Below the pieces are notes generated by a model, which was not told the DNA's origin, made no database searches, and saw only the letters and a program-made list of their open reading frames with translations. 64,000 nt of DNA from G963676205 sp964342525. Its GTDB lineage: Bacteria; Campylobacterota; Campylobacteria; Campylobacterales; Arcobacteraceae. The translations under genes and the position numbers were made by a program. Of this stretch, positions 17,012-27,160 are shown one piece after another. Each line of letters begins with the position of its first letter. Within the stretch, counting starts at the first letter, position 1. The stretch lies in the NCBI GenBank assembly GCA_964342525.1, contig CAYFGQ010000001.1, positions 62,001 to 126,000 on the forward strand, in the 5' to 3' direction.

Positions 17012-19055
17012 AAAAGCTTTCCCAGTCATCATTATTTGATGAAGGAGTTATTTTTCTTGTTTGAGTAGGGCTCTTTTTTTTAGGAGTCTTTTTCTCAAAG
17101 CTATTATTTTGGATATCCATTTTTTTAGCTTTAACATCTGCTTTTCCATCAAACTCTTTTTCATTTGCATTTCTTACAATTGTTTTTGCTATAGTTTGTG
17201 TATGGGTAGCTATGCTTTGAGTATTGTTTGCAACACTTGCATTTTCTTGGGTTTGTTGATCTAGTTCTGTTACTGCATCATTTATTTGCTCAATACCTTG
17301 TTGTTGCTCTTTACTTGCCATCTCCACATCTTTAATAAGATCAATGGTTTTAGTGATACTCTCATTTAAGTTTGTATAACCATTTATCATATTATCTGCG
17401 ATCTCTTTACCTGTGTTTGCTTTATTTGTTGCATTTTCAACAAGGTTTTTAATTTCACTTGCTGCTTCTGCTGATCTTGCTGCTAGATTCCTAACTTCCC
17501 CTGCAACTACTGCAAAACCTTTACCTGCTTCACCAGCAGTTGCCGCCTCAACCGCAGCATTTAGAGATAGGATATTTGTTTGGAATGCAATTTGATCAAT
17601 TACTGTAATCGCTTCATTGATTGCATTTACTTCTTCATTTATCTCATCCATTGCAACAGTAGTTTTTGAAGCTAGTTCTTGACCATTTTTAGCAGAATCT
17701 GTTACTTCTTTTGCATGACTTGCCATTTGGATTACATTGTTTGTATTGTTTGAGATATTACTTGTGATCTCTTCAAGAGCTGCTGCTGTTTCTTCTAGTG
17801 ATGCTGCTGCTTGATTTGAAGATGAACTTAGTGATTGAACATTGTTAAATAATATGTTTGAACTTTCTTCTAGGGTAAGTCCATTTGATTTATTTTCCAC
17901 TAACATATCACTTATGATAGTTGCAAGATTATTTAGTCCTTTTGATGTATCACCTGTAGGATTTGGTATTCTATGTGTGAAATCAAGATCTTGAAATTTT
18001 TGAAGGGCTAATTGAACTTTTTTCATATCTCCACAAATCTGTTTTGATAAAATCTCTAACATCTCATTAAAGATTGTTTTTAACTCTTGTAGTGATTCAT
18101 TTGATGTATCTTTTTCTAATCTTTTATAAAGAATTCCACCCTTTGCTTCTTCTACTAACTCTTTTACATCTTGGATTAGTAAATTATCCTCTTCAATGAT
18201 ATTTTTTGTTTTTCTAATATTATCATTGATAATTTTACTCATAACTCCAATCTCATCTTTGGATTTTATAGCTAGTTCTTCTACAGTAGATTTTTCTTTA
18301 TTTAGGTATTGGAAAAATCCTAATAAACCATCTTGGAAATCATTTAAAGGTCTTACGATGATTTTATTCATCATAAAGATGATAATAAATACAGTAACAG
18401 CGATAATAATAGCAATCATAATAAGTGATTTGTAGATACTTTCATACATCTTTTCTTCTGCATCTTCCCTAAGGTGTTTGATCTCATTTTCAAGCTCTTC
18501 TAAATATACACCCGTACCTATAATCATATCCCAAGGAGCAAATTTTTTAACATATGAGATTTTCTCAAAGTCGCCATCTTTTCCAGGCATTGACCAAAAG
18601 TATCTTAAAGAACCACCTTTTGTATTATTGTTTGCTATATCTGTAGCTTTTTTAAAGAAATGTGTACCTTTAGTATCTTTTAAAACAGCTGCATCAGTTC
18701 CTTCAAGGGATGGTTTTAAAGGGTGTAATAACATGATATTGTTTGAGTCATTTACCCAAAAGTAGTTTCCTCCACCATATCTCATATGGGATACCTCTTC
18801 TAAAGCATCTCTTTTGGATTTATCTCCAGAATCTTTTTCATAAAAGTTTTCAATCACTTTATATACAAGAGAGATGTAGTTTTCTACCTCTTTTTCTTTT
18901 GCTTTATAAGCACTTATCCTCATATCTTTTATAATTATCTCTGCTTCATGTTTCATAGCATAAATTGAGCTAATTTCTATTAGTATTACAATACTTAGAA
19001 TGATACCTAAGATCGTAGACAACAACTTTACTTTAATGGAACCATTTTTTATCAT
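17010..19055 (-). CDS. Transmembrane chemoreceptor with Cache sensor domain
   Basis: 681 residues. TM1 at about 10-30, then a periplasmic single-Cache (sCache_2-like) domain (MRYGGGNYFWVNDSNNIMLL, FAPWDMIIGTGVYLEEL), TM2 at about 210-232 (SLIMIAIIIAVTVFIIIFMM), a HAMP-like region and the cytoplasmic signalling domain with the tip QIAFQTNILSLNAAVEAATA. The C-terminus is a flexible Lys/Pro/Thr-rich tail ending NDDWESF, a plausible CheR/CheB-tethering end (acidic-W-x-x-F). sCache_2 domains typically sense small carboxylates; the ligand here is unknown. It could feed the upstream che operon but is transcribed separately, from its own promoter in the divergent gap. Confidence 0.93.
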   Translation of the reverse strand: MIKNGSIKVKLLSTILGIILSIVILIEISSIYAMKHEAEIIIKDMRISAYKAKEKEVENYISLVYKVIENFYEKDSGDKSKRDALEEVSHMRYGGGNYFWVNDSNNIMLLHPLKPSLEGTDAAVLKDTKGTHFFKKATDIANNNTKGGSLRYFWSMPGKDGDFEKISYVKKFAPWDMIIGTGVYLEELENEIKHLREDAEEKMYESIYKSLIMIAIIIAVTVFIIIFMMNKIIVRPLNDFQDGLLGFFQYLNKEKSTVEELAIKSKDEIGVMSKIINDNIRKTKNIIEEDNLLIQDVKELVEEAKGGILYKRLEKDTSNESLQELKTIFNEMLEILSKQICGDMKKVQLALQKFQDLDFTHRIPNPTGDTSKGLNNLATIISDMLVENKSNGLTLEESSNILFNNVQSLSSSSNQAAASLEETAAALEEITSNISNNTNNVIQMASHAKEVTDSAKNGQELASKTTVAMDEINEEVNAINEAITVIDQIAFQTNILSLNAAVEAATAGEAGKGFAVVAGEVRNLAARSAEAASEIKNLVENATNKANTGKEIADNMINGYTNLNESITKTIDLIKDVEMASKEQQQGIEQINDAVTELDQQTQENASVANNTQSIATHTQTIAKTIVRNANEKEFDGKADVKAKKMDIQNNSFEKKTPKKKSPTQTRKITPSSNNDDWESF

Positions 19056-19365
19056 AAAAACCCTTTTAAAAATTTTTGTTATTATAAATTATAAAAGAAT
19101 GTTTTAAGACTTTTTATAGATAATTCCAGCCATTACTTTACTAATTTTATAAAGAAAATTATCATATAAAAAACTTATTGTAAAAAAAGTAGTAAAAAAG
19201 TAATTTTATTTGTCCATATGTCCCCAAAATAAGTCTCTGAGGAAACTTTTTGTAGGTATAATATGTTATAAAAATAATTTAGTGTGTGAATTAAATAGAA
19301 AAGCTATTTTTAGTGATTTAGTATATTGGTGAGAATTAAAATGGGTTCTGAAAAAAAGGGAAATA
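19056..19365. promoter_or_regulatory. Divergent promoter region
   Basis: 310 bp between the minus-strand receptor gene and the plus-strand regulator/kinase pair. It is very AT-rich. A TATAAT at 19257-19262 could be the -10 element for the plus-strand genes; no convincing -35 is visible. No small gene, repeat or clear operator was seen. Confidence 0.4.
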
Positions 19366-20037
19366 TTGCTTGAGTGTTTTGAAAATCTAAACTTACTTTA
19401 TGTTGAAGATAATCTTCAAACTTTGGAAAATAATCGTATCACTTTTAGTCTTTTTTTTAAAAATGTCTATACTGCTTGCGAATATCAAAAAGCTGTAGAC
19501 TTATTTAAATATAACAATATCGATATAATAATCTTAGATATTGAACTTGAATCTGAAAAAAATGGATTTGATATAGCAAACAAAATACGTACCTATGATA
19601 ATGATTTGCCAATAGTTTTCCTCACAGGACATGAGGAACCAGAATATCTTTTAAAAGCTATAAATTCCCATATGAATGGATATATAATAAAACCTCTAGA
19701 TATGGATAAACTATTTAATATACTAAATAGTTTCTTTCATAAAAAAGAGGAAAAAATAAAGTTTAAAAATTATATTTACAACTTTAATACCCTAGAGCTA
19801 TTTGATATAAATGACAAAAAAATCTCCCTTGGTAAAAAAGAAAATCAACTCTTAGAGTTCTTCTTAAGAAATAAAAATACAATCCTAACTAGAGAAGAGC
19901 TAGAGTTTGAAATTTGGAATGAACCCTTAGAATCCCAAAGTTTATTAAAAAACCTAATAGCTTCCCTTAGAAGGAAAATAGGTAAAGAAGTAATAGTAAA
20001 TGAATCAAAGATAGGATGGAGAATAAGGATTGATTAG
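19366..20037 (+). CDS. OmpR-family response regulator
   Basis: 223 residues. Receiver domain at 1-120 (LNLLYVEDNLQTLENN, phospho-Asp in IIILDIELESEKNG, switch Thr in VFLTGHEEPEY, Lys in GYIIKPLDMDK) and a C-terminal winged helix (LTREELEFEIW, then SLLKNLIASLRRKIGK and SKIGWRIRID). It starts with TTG at 19366, with AAAGGG at 19356-19360. Its stop overlaps the following kinase gene by 8 bp, so the two form a two-component system. Targets unknown. Confidence 0.9.
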   Translation: MLECFENLNLLYVEDNLQTLENNRITFSLFFKNVYTACEYQKAVDLFKYNNIDIIILDIELESEKNGFDIANKIRTYDNDLPIVFLTGHEEPEYLLKAINSHMNGYIIKPLDMDKLFNILNSFFHKKEEKIKFKNYIYNFNTLELFDINDKKISLGKKENQLLEFFLRNKNTILTREELEFEIWNEPLESQSLLKNLIASLRRKIGKEVIVNESKIGWRIRID

Positions 20038-21676
20038 ATCCATACTTATTGGTTTTTTATATTTTTTCTCTTTTTTATATGCAATGGAAGTAGATAATAA
20101 AAAGGAGATATCTTTAGAAAAATATTTTGATAACAGTTCTTTAAGAAATGATTTATCTTTAAAAGAAAAAGAGTATATCAAAAAGATCAAAACTATCAAT
20201 GTTTGTGAAGATGCCACATGGAGTAGCTTTTCTAAATCCAAAAGGGATAAAGAAAGTTTTACAAATGATTTTATAAAAGAGATCCTAAAAAAATCAGATT
20301 TAAAAGAAAGATTAATTTTTACCGATTCTTGGGAAGAATCTCTAGAACATATTAAAAATAAAAAGTGTGATATCATTGCAGTGATCAATAAAACACAAAA
20401 AAGATCAGAATATATAAATTTTACAAAACCATATATATCTTATCCTTTGATGATTGTTACCCATAAAACTATCCCATATATACATAATCTAGAGCGATTA
20501 AAAGGGAAAAAAGTAGCCATATCAAGTGCATATGAAGGGATCAAGCCAATTTTAGAGAAAAAATATAAGGGGCTTGAATTTATCTATGTAGAGGATGGAT
20601 TGAGTGCTTTAAAAAAAGTTAGGAAAAAAGAGATATTTGCTTATATTGATCTTTTGCCATCTTTGTTATCCATATTTCATGAAGTAAAGTGGATCAAAAT
20701 AAATCGTGAAATAGATGTGAAAATGAACTTATCAGTAGGGATCAGAGATGATGATCTTTATCTTTATAGTATTATTACTAAATCCCTAAATAGTTTAGAT
20801 GATATTGAAAAAAATAAAATCTTCAATAAACTAATTGATCTTGCATATAAAAAACGATTTGATCTATCTATAATTTATGAGATTTTGATAGTAGGATTTG
20901 TTTTAGGTGTGATAGTGATTTATTGGAATATTCGTCTTAAAAAAGCAGTAAAAGAAGCTACTTTAAAAGTAAAAGAGAAAGAGAGGCTTTTATACTATTA
21001 TTCAAAACAAGATGCCATGAAAGATCTTGTGGGTAATATATCCCACCAATGGAGACAACCAATTGATGAGCTTTCTTCAAATCTAATGTATATAGAGGCA
21101 AAACAATTATTAAATAAAGAGATAAGTCAAGATGAGATAAAAGTAAGGGCACAAAAAAGTAGAGATATTATAAACTTTTTAAGTAATACAATCTCTACTT
21201 TTAGATTTTTTTATGAAACTAAAAATGAGAATGACTACACCTGTATATATGAGCTTCTAGAAAAAACACTTTTCATAATACAAGGATCATTTACTCAAAG
21301 TAATATAAAGGTCAATTTTGAAGATATAAATCCTAATATAAAGATCAAAGGTTATGAACTACAGCAAGTATTTTTATCAATATTTAACAATATCAAAAAT
21401 ATCGTTTTAGAGAGAAATATATCAGATCCTATAATTGATATAAAACTATATAAAAGTAACAATAAAATAGTTATAGAGATAAAAGATAATTGTGGTGGTG
21501 TCGAAAATAGTGTGATGGATATATTTGATCTTGGAAATACAAATACTAAAAATGGTACAGGCCTAGGCCTTTATATCTCTAAAAGAATAATAGAAGATAA
21601 ATATAAAGGCAGAATATTTGCTAAAAATATAGAAAATGGGGTTTTATTTAAAATACTAATACCTATTGAATCATAG
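20030..21676 (+). CDS. Sensor histidine kinase with periplasmic solute-binding (SBP_bac_3) domain
   Basis: 548 residues. An N-terminal signal/anchor (SILIGFLYFFSFLYAM) precedes a type-3 solute-binding domain (about 60-270; TINVCEDATW, CDIIAVINKTQKRSEYINFT), one TM helix (about 284-305, IYEILIVGFVLGVIVIYW), then a kinase core with phospho-His in LVGNISHQWRQPIDEL and ATPase motifs IKDNCGGV and GTGLGLYISKRI. The SBP fold often binds amino acids or other small organic ligands. TTG at 20030 is the likely start because it leads straight into the hydrophobic segment. It pairs with the overlapping upstream regulator. The ligand is unknown. Confidence 0.9.
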   Translation: MIRSILIGFLYFFSFLYAMEVDNKKEISLEKYFDNSSLRNDLSLKEKEYIKKIKTINVCEDATWSSFSKSKRDKESFTNDFIKEILKKSDLKERLIFTDSWEESLEHIKNKKCDIIAVINKTQKRSEYINFTKPYISYPLMIVTHKTIPYIHNLERLKGKKVAISSAYEGIKPILEKKYKGLEFIYVEDGLSALKKVRKKEIFAYIDLLPSLLSIFHEVKWIKINREIDVKMNLSVGIRDDDLYLYSIITKSLNSLDDIEKNKIFNKLIDLAYKKRFDLSIIYEILIVGFVLGVIVIYWNIRLKKAVKEATLKVKEKERLLYYYSKQDAMKDLVGNISHQWRQPIDELSSNLMYIEAKQLLNKEISQDEIKVRAQKSRDIINFLSNTISTFRFFYETKNENDYTCIYELLEKTLFIIQGSFTQSNIKVNFEDINPNIKIKGYELQQVFLSIFNNIKNIVLERNISDPIIDIKLYKSNNKIVIEIKDNCGGVENSVMDIFDLGNTNTKNGTGLGLYISKRIIEDKYKGRIFAKNIENGVLFKILIPIES

Positions 21677-22213
21677 TACTAAATAACCCTCTTTTTGCAT
21701 AGCTTTTATAATCTCAAAGGTTTTGCTCACATCATAGGTAGCACTATGGTATGACTCATCATCAAAATCTATACCATAATGGATACAGGTCTCATCTAGC
21801 TTTGGATTTTTGATATTTCCATTTTTATTTAGAGCTTTTACATATTGTTTATTTTCCCTCATTGTACAAAAGTGCTTTTCAAATTGGACTAACCTTTGTT
21901 AATGTTTTAGCTCAAAGTTTATATTGTGAGCTACAAGAGTTGAGCCTTGGGAGCAAAACTCCACAAACTCTTCATCTTCATTGAAATATGAAGGGTAAGT
22001 GGCATTTGCCTTTGCACGATGTTCTTTTATAAGATCAGGAGTAAGACGATGCACAGCATATGAGTATGGATTTAGCTCATACCTTGATAGGTAATATCTA
22101 TGAAATTTATCTTTTATGATAAATTCACCATTTTTAAACTCTACCCAAACAGCTGCTGCTTCTATAACATCCTCAGGATTCATTGTATTTGTTTCAAAAT
22201 CCAATATAATCAC
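21671..22213 (-). pseudogene. DEDDh 3'-5' exonuclease gene interrupted by one in-frame stop
   Basis: The minus-strand frame starts at 22213 (MIILDFETNTMNPEDVIEAA) and meets TAA at 21901-21899 after INFELKH. The same frame continues without a shift through QRLVQFEKHFCTMRENKQ and ends at 21671 (GYLVL). Together this is about 180 codons, the normal length of a DnaQ/RNase T-type exonuclease domain. The active-site residues are otherwise present: D5/E7 in LDFET, HNINFE for the third acidic site (Glu where Asp is usual) and HSATYD for the H-x4-D motif. The most economical reading is a single nonsense change, or a sequencing error. The 3' end overlaps the convergent kinase gene by 6 bp. Confidence 0.8.
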
Positions 22214-22229
22214 TTCTACTCCTATAATT

Positions 22230-24383
22230 TTATGCTTTTAAAATTTTTTCAAATTCTTTTTTACTATTTTTATTTGCCACATTCCAAGCACCCATATGTC
22301 CTAACATAGCTGCATCTTCTTGTAAAAATCCATTTAATGTACTTTCAAATGTACCATAAAGAGGAAATGATTTAGTTGTTTCATCTGATCTATATTTTCC
22401 AATCTTTAACTCTTTTTGTGTTTCCTCTGGAAGCTCTTTTTCAAAGTTTGGTACTATCTCATTGTAAACCCAGCAAATCTCAACATCATATGGATCAATT
22501 CCCCACCAGTCATTTTTTACTGTAGTGTGTTTTGTAGTAGCCATTACTGTTTGATCTTTTTTCTTTGCATCTTGTAATTTTGAAATAACTTCTTCAAAGC
22601 CACTAGATTCTAATACGTGATTATTAGATACATCTATACCAAGAGTATCGCGTATACTAAGATGATCATTTAATCCATCAAATAGACTTGGTAGCGTAGG
22701 CTCCATAAATTTTGCATCAACTTTTCCTGAGTCTGGAATTGCTTCCATATTTAGTGGCATATCTGAATTTATAAATACTACTATTTTTTCAACTTTTCTT
22801 CTTAGAAGTGGCATTATACCGTAATTATCCATACATCCCCCATCTGAAAGTTCAAAGTTTTCATATTTTGGTATTTCATCTTTTGTGGAGTTTGGTGACC
22901 AATAAATACTTTGTGGGTTTTGTAAAACACCCTCATCAATACCCTCTGCAATAAGAGGAATGATATTTTTTAGGATTTTAATAAGTGGGAATTCCTCTTT
23001 TTCTTCTAAATTATCTATAAGTTTATCAATACCCATAGTTTTTAATGCGAATAAAATAATATTCATTAGAGCAATTACTGCTGGTTTTTCTGTAGCTATT
23101 ATACCTCCTAAAAAGTTACTACTCACCCCAGTAATAGCACCTAATCCAAGTGGTTCAGATGCTTGGAAGGTTTTAATAAAGTTTCCATCTATGGCACTAT
23201 TTGGTGCTCCACCAAAGGATAAACTTTGAATTGCTCCATTTCCTATTTGAACATTTTGATCTCCAAATGGTACATTAAAATCATTTGCTCTATATCCTGT
23301 ATCTGTATATAAAGGTGTGAATTCTATCCCGATATAATTTTTCTTTTCTTTGATAACTTGATCAACTATATTTGAGATTACACCGTTTACGATAAGATAT
23401 GGACTATTGCTATTTTGTGTAAATACTTTATTTTCTTGCTCTTTAAATACTGGGTTTTGTTTTTCAAACTCTTTTAGTGTTTCATCATTTAGTGTAAAGT
23501 GATCTGTTTGAAAATCTTTAAGTAGACCAAAGGGTTGCAGGAAGGAGTTTGCTATTGCATTTTGCCATCCTTGAGATTGACCAATTTTACCCTGATACAT
23601 AAAAAATAAACTCGCAAAATAATTTAGAATAAATGGACTTAATCCATATAATCTAATATTTGCTTCCATAGTATGAGCCCCTTTTAAAAAAGAGCTAAAC
23701 ATAGCTTTATTTGCCATTGCCATTTGGGGAAGTTGGCTTTTTAAATTCTCTAAAGTAATATCTTTGGCGTCTTTATATTCCCCTATTAAATCTTTTGTAT
23801 CATCATTTGTCCTATAAGCATAAGCTGTAGATGCCCAAGAACCACCAGAAACAGATGAAATATATCTTACATTTTTCATCAAATCTAGTTTTTCTAGACC
23901 TCTTAATTGACCCATAGCAAGAACCATCGCCCTTGATCCTCCTCCTGAAAAACATACTCCTGTATTTGCTCTATCATTGAAAAATTCATCTTCTGCAAAT
24001 GGAGGATTATCAAATATTCTTGTATTTAAAGTTTCATTTATTGCAGTTCTTTTTATAACTACTGCTTTATCACTTCTTGAGGCTTGATTAAAATATCTCG
24101 CTTCTAATTGATCGTGTTCATTCATTACATCAGCTGAGTATTTTGATATCTCTGATGATAACCAAGGCTTTACATATGTCCAAGTAATATAGTTATCATC
24201 AGCATCGTTACTACTTTTATATATGCCTATCCAGTCATAATCTTTTCTATTTTCAACTTGCCATACAATAGTACGGTTTCCCTCTTCTTCTATAAATTTA
24301 AATTCTGTTACTTTAGTAATTTCATTAGTAATCTCATTTGAGTTTTTTTCAGCTACTTTTATAGGTTCAGCTACTGCTTCCAT
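22230..24383 (-). CDS. Cytosolic phospholipase A2/patatin-like lipase
   Basis: 717 residues with no signal peptide. The catalytic region starts near residue 140: an oxyanion-hole motif (GVCFSGGGSRAM, 142-153), the nucleophile Ser179 in ISSVSGGSWAS, and the Asp of the catalytic dyad in LSDGGCMDNYG about 340 residues later. The SGGSW context and large size match the cPLA2/lysophospholipase branch better than short bacterial patatins. Residues about 25-120 look like an N-terminal beta-sandwich with DWIGIYK and WTYV, resembling SKICH-type domains. It should hydrolyse acyl esters of (lyso)phospholipids. Its place between an exonuclease and hrpB gives no context. Cytosolic lipid turnover or an exported toxin/effector are both possible; neither can be shown here. 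Confidence 0.8.
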   Translation of the reverse strand: MEAVAEPIKVAEKNSNEITNEITKVTEFKFIEEEGNRTIVWQVENRKDYDWIGIYKSSNDADDNYITWTYVKPWLSSEISKYSADVMNEHDQLEARYFNQASRSDKAVVIKRTAINETLNTRIFDNPPFAEDEFFNDRANTGVCFSGGGSRAMVLAMGQLRGLEKLDLMKNVRYISSVSGGSWASTAYAYRTNDDTKDLIGEYKDAKDITLENLKSQLPQMAMANKAMFSSFLKGAHTMEANIRLYGLSPFILNYFASLFFMYQGKIGQSQGWQNAIANSFLQPFGLLKDFQTDHFTLNDETLKEFEKQNPVFKEQENKVFTQNSNSPYLIVNGVISNIVDQVIKEKKNYIGIEFTPLYTDTGYRANDFNVPFGDQNVQIGNGAIQSLSFGGAPNSAIDGNFIKTFQASEPLGLGAITGVSSNFLGGIIATEKPAVIALMNIILFALKTMGIDKLIDNLEEKEEFPLIKILKNIIPLIAEGIDEGVLQNPQSIYWSPNSTKDEIPKYENFELSDGGCMDNYGIMPLLRRKVEKIVVFINSDMPLNMEAIPDSGKVDAKFMEPTLPSLFDGLNDHLSIRDTLGIDVSNNHVLESSGFEEVISKLQDAKKKDQTVMATTKHTTVKNDWWGIDPYDVEICWVYNEIVPNFEKELPEETQKELKIGKYRSDETTKSFPLYGTFESTLNGFLQEDAAMLGHMGAWNVANKNSKKEFEKILKA

Positions 24384-24487
24384 ATTAATTCCTTTTTAAA
24401 ATTTGAGTAAAGAGTATCTTAAAAAAGTTTTTTATTGGTCCCTTGAAATTTTGTTTTATTTAAATTAAAACCACTATAATTTCACCA

Positions 24488-27001
24488 ATGAATACTTTAC
24501 CAATATATGATGTCTTAGATGATATAAAATCAAATTTTTTAAACTCAAACACCCTTATCCTTGAAGCACCTCCTGGAGCTGGTAAAAGTACAGTAGTACC
24601 AATAAGCTTTTTAACTGAACCATGGCTTGAAGATAAGATGATAATCATGCTAGAACCAAGAAGGGTAGCAGCAAGAGCAGTAGCTTCTAGAATGGCATCA
24701 CTTATAGGTGAAGATCTAGGGCAAAGGGTAGGATATAGTATCAAAAACGATACAGTAAAATCATCTAAGACAAAAATTTTAGTGGTAACCGAAGCAATAC
24801 TAGTAAGAATGCTTCAAAATGATCAGTCTTTAGAAAATGTGGCTATGGTAATCTTTGATGAATTTCACGAAAGAAGTATCCACACTGATCTATCTTTAGC
24901 TCTATCTTTACAAGTGCAAGAGTTACTAAGAGATGATCTAAAACTACTTATCATGTCTGCTACCCTTAACTCAGCAGAGCTTTTAAATCTACTAGGAGAT
25001 GTGCCAGTGGTCACATCAGATGGAAAACTATATGATGTGGAGAATATCTACCTAAAACCAAATATAAAACAGCCTGATTTTAAAACAATAAATTCTGTTT
25101 TGATGGATACTATTTTAAATTCCTTACAAAATGATAGTGGGGATATCTTAGTATTTTTATCAGGAACAAAAGAGATAATCACTTTACAAAACTTACTAAA
25201 TGAAAAGATAAAAGATGAAGTTGATATCTTACCTTTGTATTCAAATCTATCAAAAAAAGAGCAAGATAAAGCACTAAATTCATCAAAAAAAAGAAAGGTA
25301 ATTTTATCAACAAATATAGCCCAAACCTCTTTGACAATAGATGGGGTAAAAGTAGTGATTGATACTGGCTTAGAAAAACTCTCAAGATATCATCACTCAA
25401 ATGGAATGGATCATTTAGATTTACAATTTATCTCAGCCGACTCAGCAGTTCAGCGAGCTGGACGTGCAGGACGTACCAGCTCAGGAAAGTGTTATAAACT
25501 CTGGCATGAATCAAAGATATTAAACCCATCTACTAAACCTGAGATATTAAGAGCTGATCTTAGTTCACTTATTTTAGAACTTGCCTTATGGGGTGTATCA
25601 GAATTTGATGAAATAAAATGTCTAGATATACCAGAAGCTAAAAGTATAAAAGAAACTAAGTTACTTCTACATGAGCTTATGATGCTTGATGAGAAAGATC
25701 AAATCACATCTTTTGGAGAAGATGCTATATCTTTAGGTACTCATCCACGTTTAGCATTTATGATATTAAAATCCTTTGATATGGGATATGCCTATGAAGC
25801 TTGTATCTTAGCCTCTCTTTTAGAACAAAAAGATATATTTAAAAATGGCTACTCCTCATCAAATATAATAGATAGATTTATCCATATCTTTGAAGATGAT
25901 ATAAATTCAAATTTTATAAATAGATACATAGCAAATGAAGTAATAAAATCAGCAAAGCAGTATTTCAAAAAAGTACAAAAACTAAAAGGCTCACAGAAGA
26001 TAAATAGGAACTATGAAAAACATATCCTCTCCACCCTTTTACTTTTTGCCTACCCAGATAGACTAGCAAAACTAAGAGCTAAAAATGAAAATAGATATAA
26101 ACTAAGTAATGGTAAGGGAGCCATAATAGATCAAGCAGATAGTTTATTTAACGAAGGATTTTTAGTAGTATCAAATCTAAATGCAAAAGATCAAAACTCA
26201 TATATAAACCTAGCCTCACCAATTACCTTAGCAGACATAAAAGAAAACTTTTCATATCTTTTAAAAACAAAAGAATCTGTAAAATACAATAAAACAAATA
26301 AAAAATTTGAAGTAAAAGAACACCTACACTTTTTAGAGCTAGAATTAGAAACAAAGCCAGTAAGTGCGGAAAATAAAAATTTCAAAGAATTAATTTTAGG
26401 ACTTATAAAAGAGGAAGGCTTAGAGTTTTTACCCTTTGATAAAAAATCAAATAGCTTAAAAGATAGGGTAAACTTTGTAAATAAACATTATAAGAAATTA
26501 ACTCTAAAAAGCTTTGATGAAAAGGAACTTTTATCTGATATAGATAATTGGCTCGATCCCTATCTACAAAATATAAAATCTATAAAAGCCTTAGAATCCC
26601 TAGATATGTATAATATCCTCCTAGGATTATTATCATGGGAAGAACAACAACTCTTAGAAAAACTAACTCCAGTAGTTATAAAAGTACCAAGTGGATCAAA
26701 TATAAAGATAGATTACTCTGATATAGATAATCCTATTTTGGCTGTAAGAATCCAAGAGGTATTTGGACTATCTGAGACACCAAAGATATTAGAAAATACC
26801 TTTGCCTTACAATTACACCTTTTAAGCCCAGCATCAAGACCTATACAGATCACCTATGATCTAAAGAGTTTTTGGGATAACTCTTATACTGAGGTGGCAA
26901 AGGAATTAAAGGGTAAATATAAAAAACACTATTGGCCTGATAACCCATATGAAGCTGTGGCTACAAATAAGACTAAGAAGTATATGAAATCAATTTTCTA
27001 A
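24488..27001 (+). CDS. hrpB: ATP-dependent RNA helicase HrpB
   Basis: 837 residues, normal length for HrpB (DEAH/RHA-type). Motif I is LEAPPGAGKSTVVP (about 25-38), motif II DEFHERS, motif III MSATLNS, and motif VI AVQRAGRAGRTSSGKCYKLW. The C-terminal HrpB-specific region is present (LLSPASRPIQITYDLKSFW, then KHYWPDNPYEA). The DEFH box is typical of this bacterial group. The exact cellular role of HrpB is unsettled. The final codons, reading K-S-I-F-stop, lie inside a palindromic repeat that begins at 26987, so the repeat supplies the end of the gene. Confidence 0.95.
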   Translation: MNTLPIYDVLDDIKSNFLNSNTLILEAPPGAGKSTVVPISFLTEPWLEDKMIIMLEPRRVAARAVASRMASLIGEDLGQRVGYSIKNDTVKSSKTKILVVTEAILVRMLQNDQSLENVAMVIFDEFHERSIHTDLSLALSLQVQELLRDDLKLLIMSATLNSAELLNLLGDVPVVTSDGKLYDVENIYLKPNIKQPDFKTINSVLMDTILNSLQNDSGDILVFLSGTKEIITLQNLLNEKIKDEVDILPLYSNLSKKEQDKALNSSKKRKVILSTNIAQTSLTIDGVKVVIDTGLEKLSRYHHSNGMDHLDLQFISADSAVQRAGRAGRTSSGKCYKLWHESKILNPSTKPEILRADLSSLILELALWGVSEFDEIKCLDIPEAKSIKETKLLLHELMMLDEKDQITSFGEDAISLGTHPRLAFMILKSFDMGYAYEACILASLLEQKDIFKNGYSSSNIIDRFIHIFEDDINSNFINRYIANEVIKSAKQYFKKVQKLKGSQKINRNYEKHILSTLLLFAYPDRLAKLRAKNENRYKLSNGKGAIIDQADSLFNEGFLVVSNLNAKDQNSYINLASPITLADIKENFSYLLKTKESVKYNKTNKKFEVKEHLHFLELELETKPVSAENKNFKELILGLIKEEGLEFLPFDKKSNSLKDRVNFVNKHYKKLTLKSFDEKELLSDIDNWLDPYLQNIKSIKALESLDMYNILLGLLSWEEQQLLEKLTPVVIKVPSGSNIKIDYSDIDNPILAVRIQEVFGLSETPKILENTFALQLHLLSPASRPIQITYDLKSFWDNSYTEVAKELKGKYKKHYWPDNPYEAVATNKTKKYMKSIF

Positions 27002-27128
27002 AATATCTTTTTGAAGATTTCTGCTTCAAAGAGACTCCTTTGTTCAGTCACTTACTTCAGTAAGCTCCTTCTCAAAGGAGTCTCTTTTCATTGAACTATT
27101 CAAAAATATAATTCATTAAATTGATTTT
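26987..27128. repeat. Palindromic repeat, copy A (142 bp)
   Basis: Nearly identical to the copy at 27533-27673: one single-base indel, and a few substitutions confined to the left part. It is bounded by an inverted pair (AAATCAATTT 26987-26996, AAATTGATTT 27118-27127) and has a perfect 15-bp stem (AAAGAGACTCCTTTG 27028-27042, CAAAGGAGTCTCTTT 27073-27087) with a smaller inner hairpin (CTTAC...GTAAG). The whole unit can fold as one imperfect hairpin. The left end encodes the last residues and stop of hrpB. MITE- or REP-like; probably also a transcription terminator. Confidence 0.85.
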
Positions 27129-27160
27129 TAGATAAAATAAAAATAATTAAAGAGGTAGAA

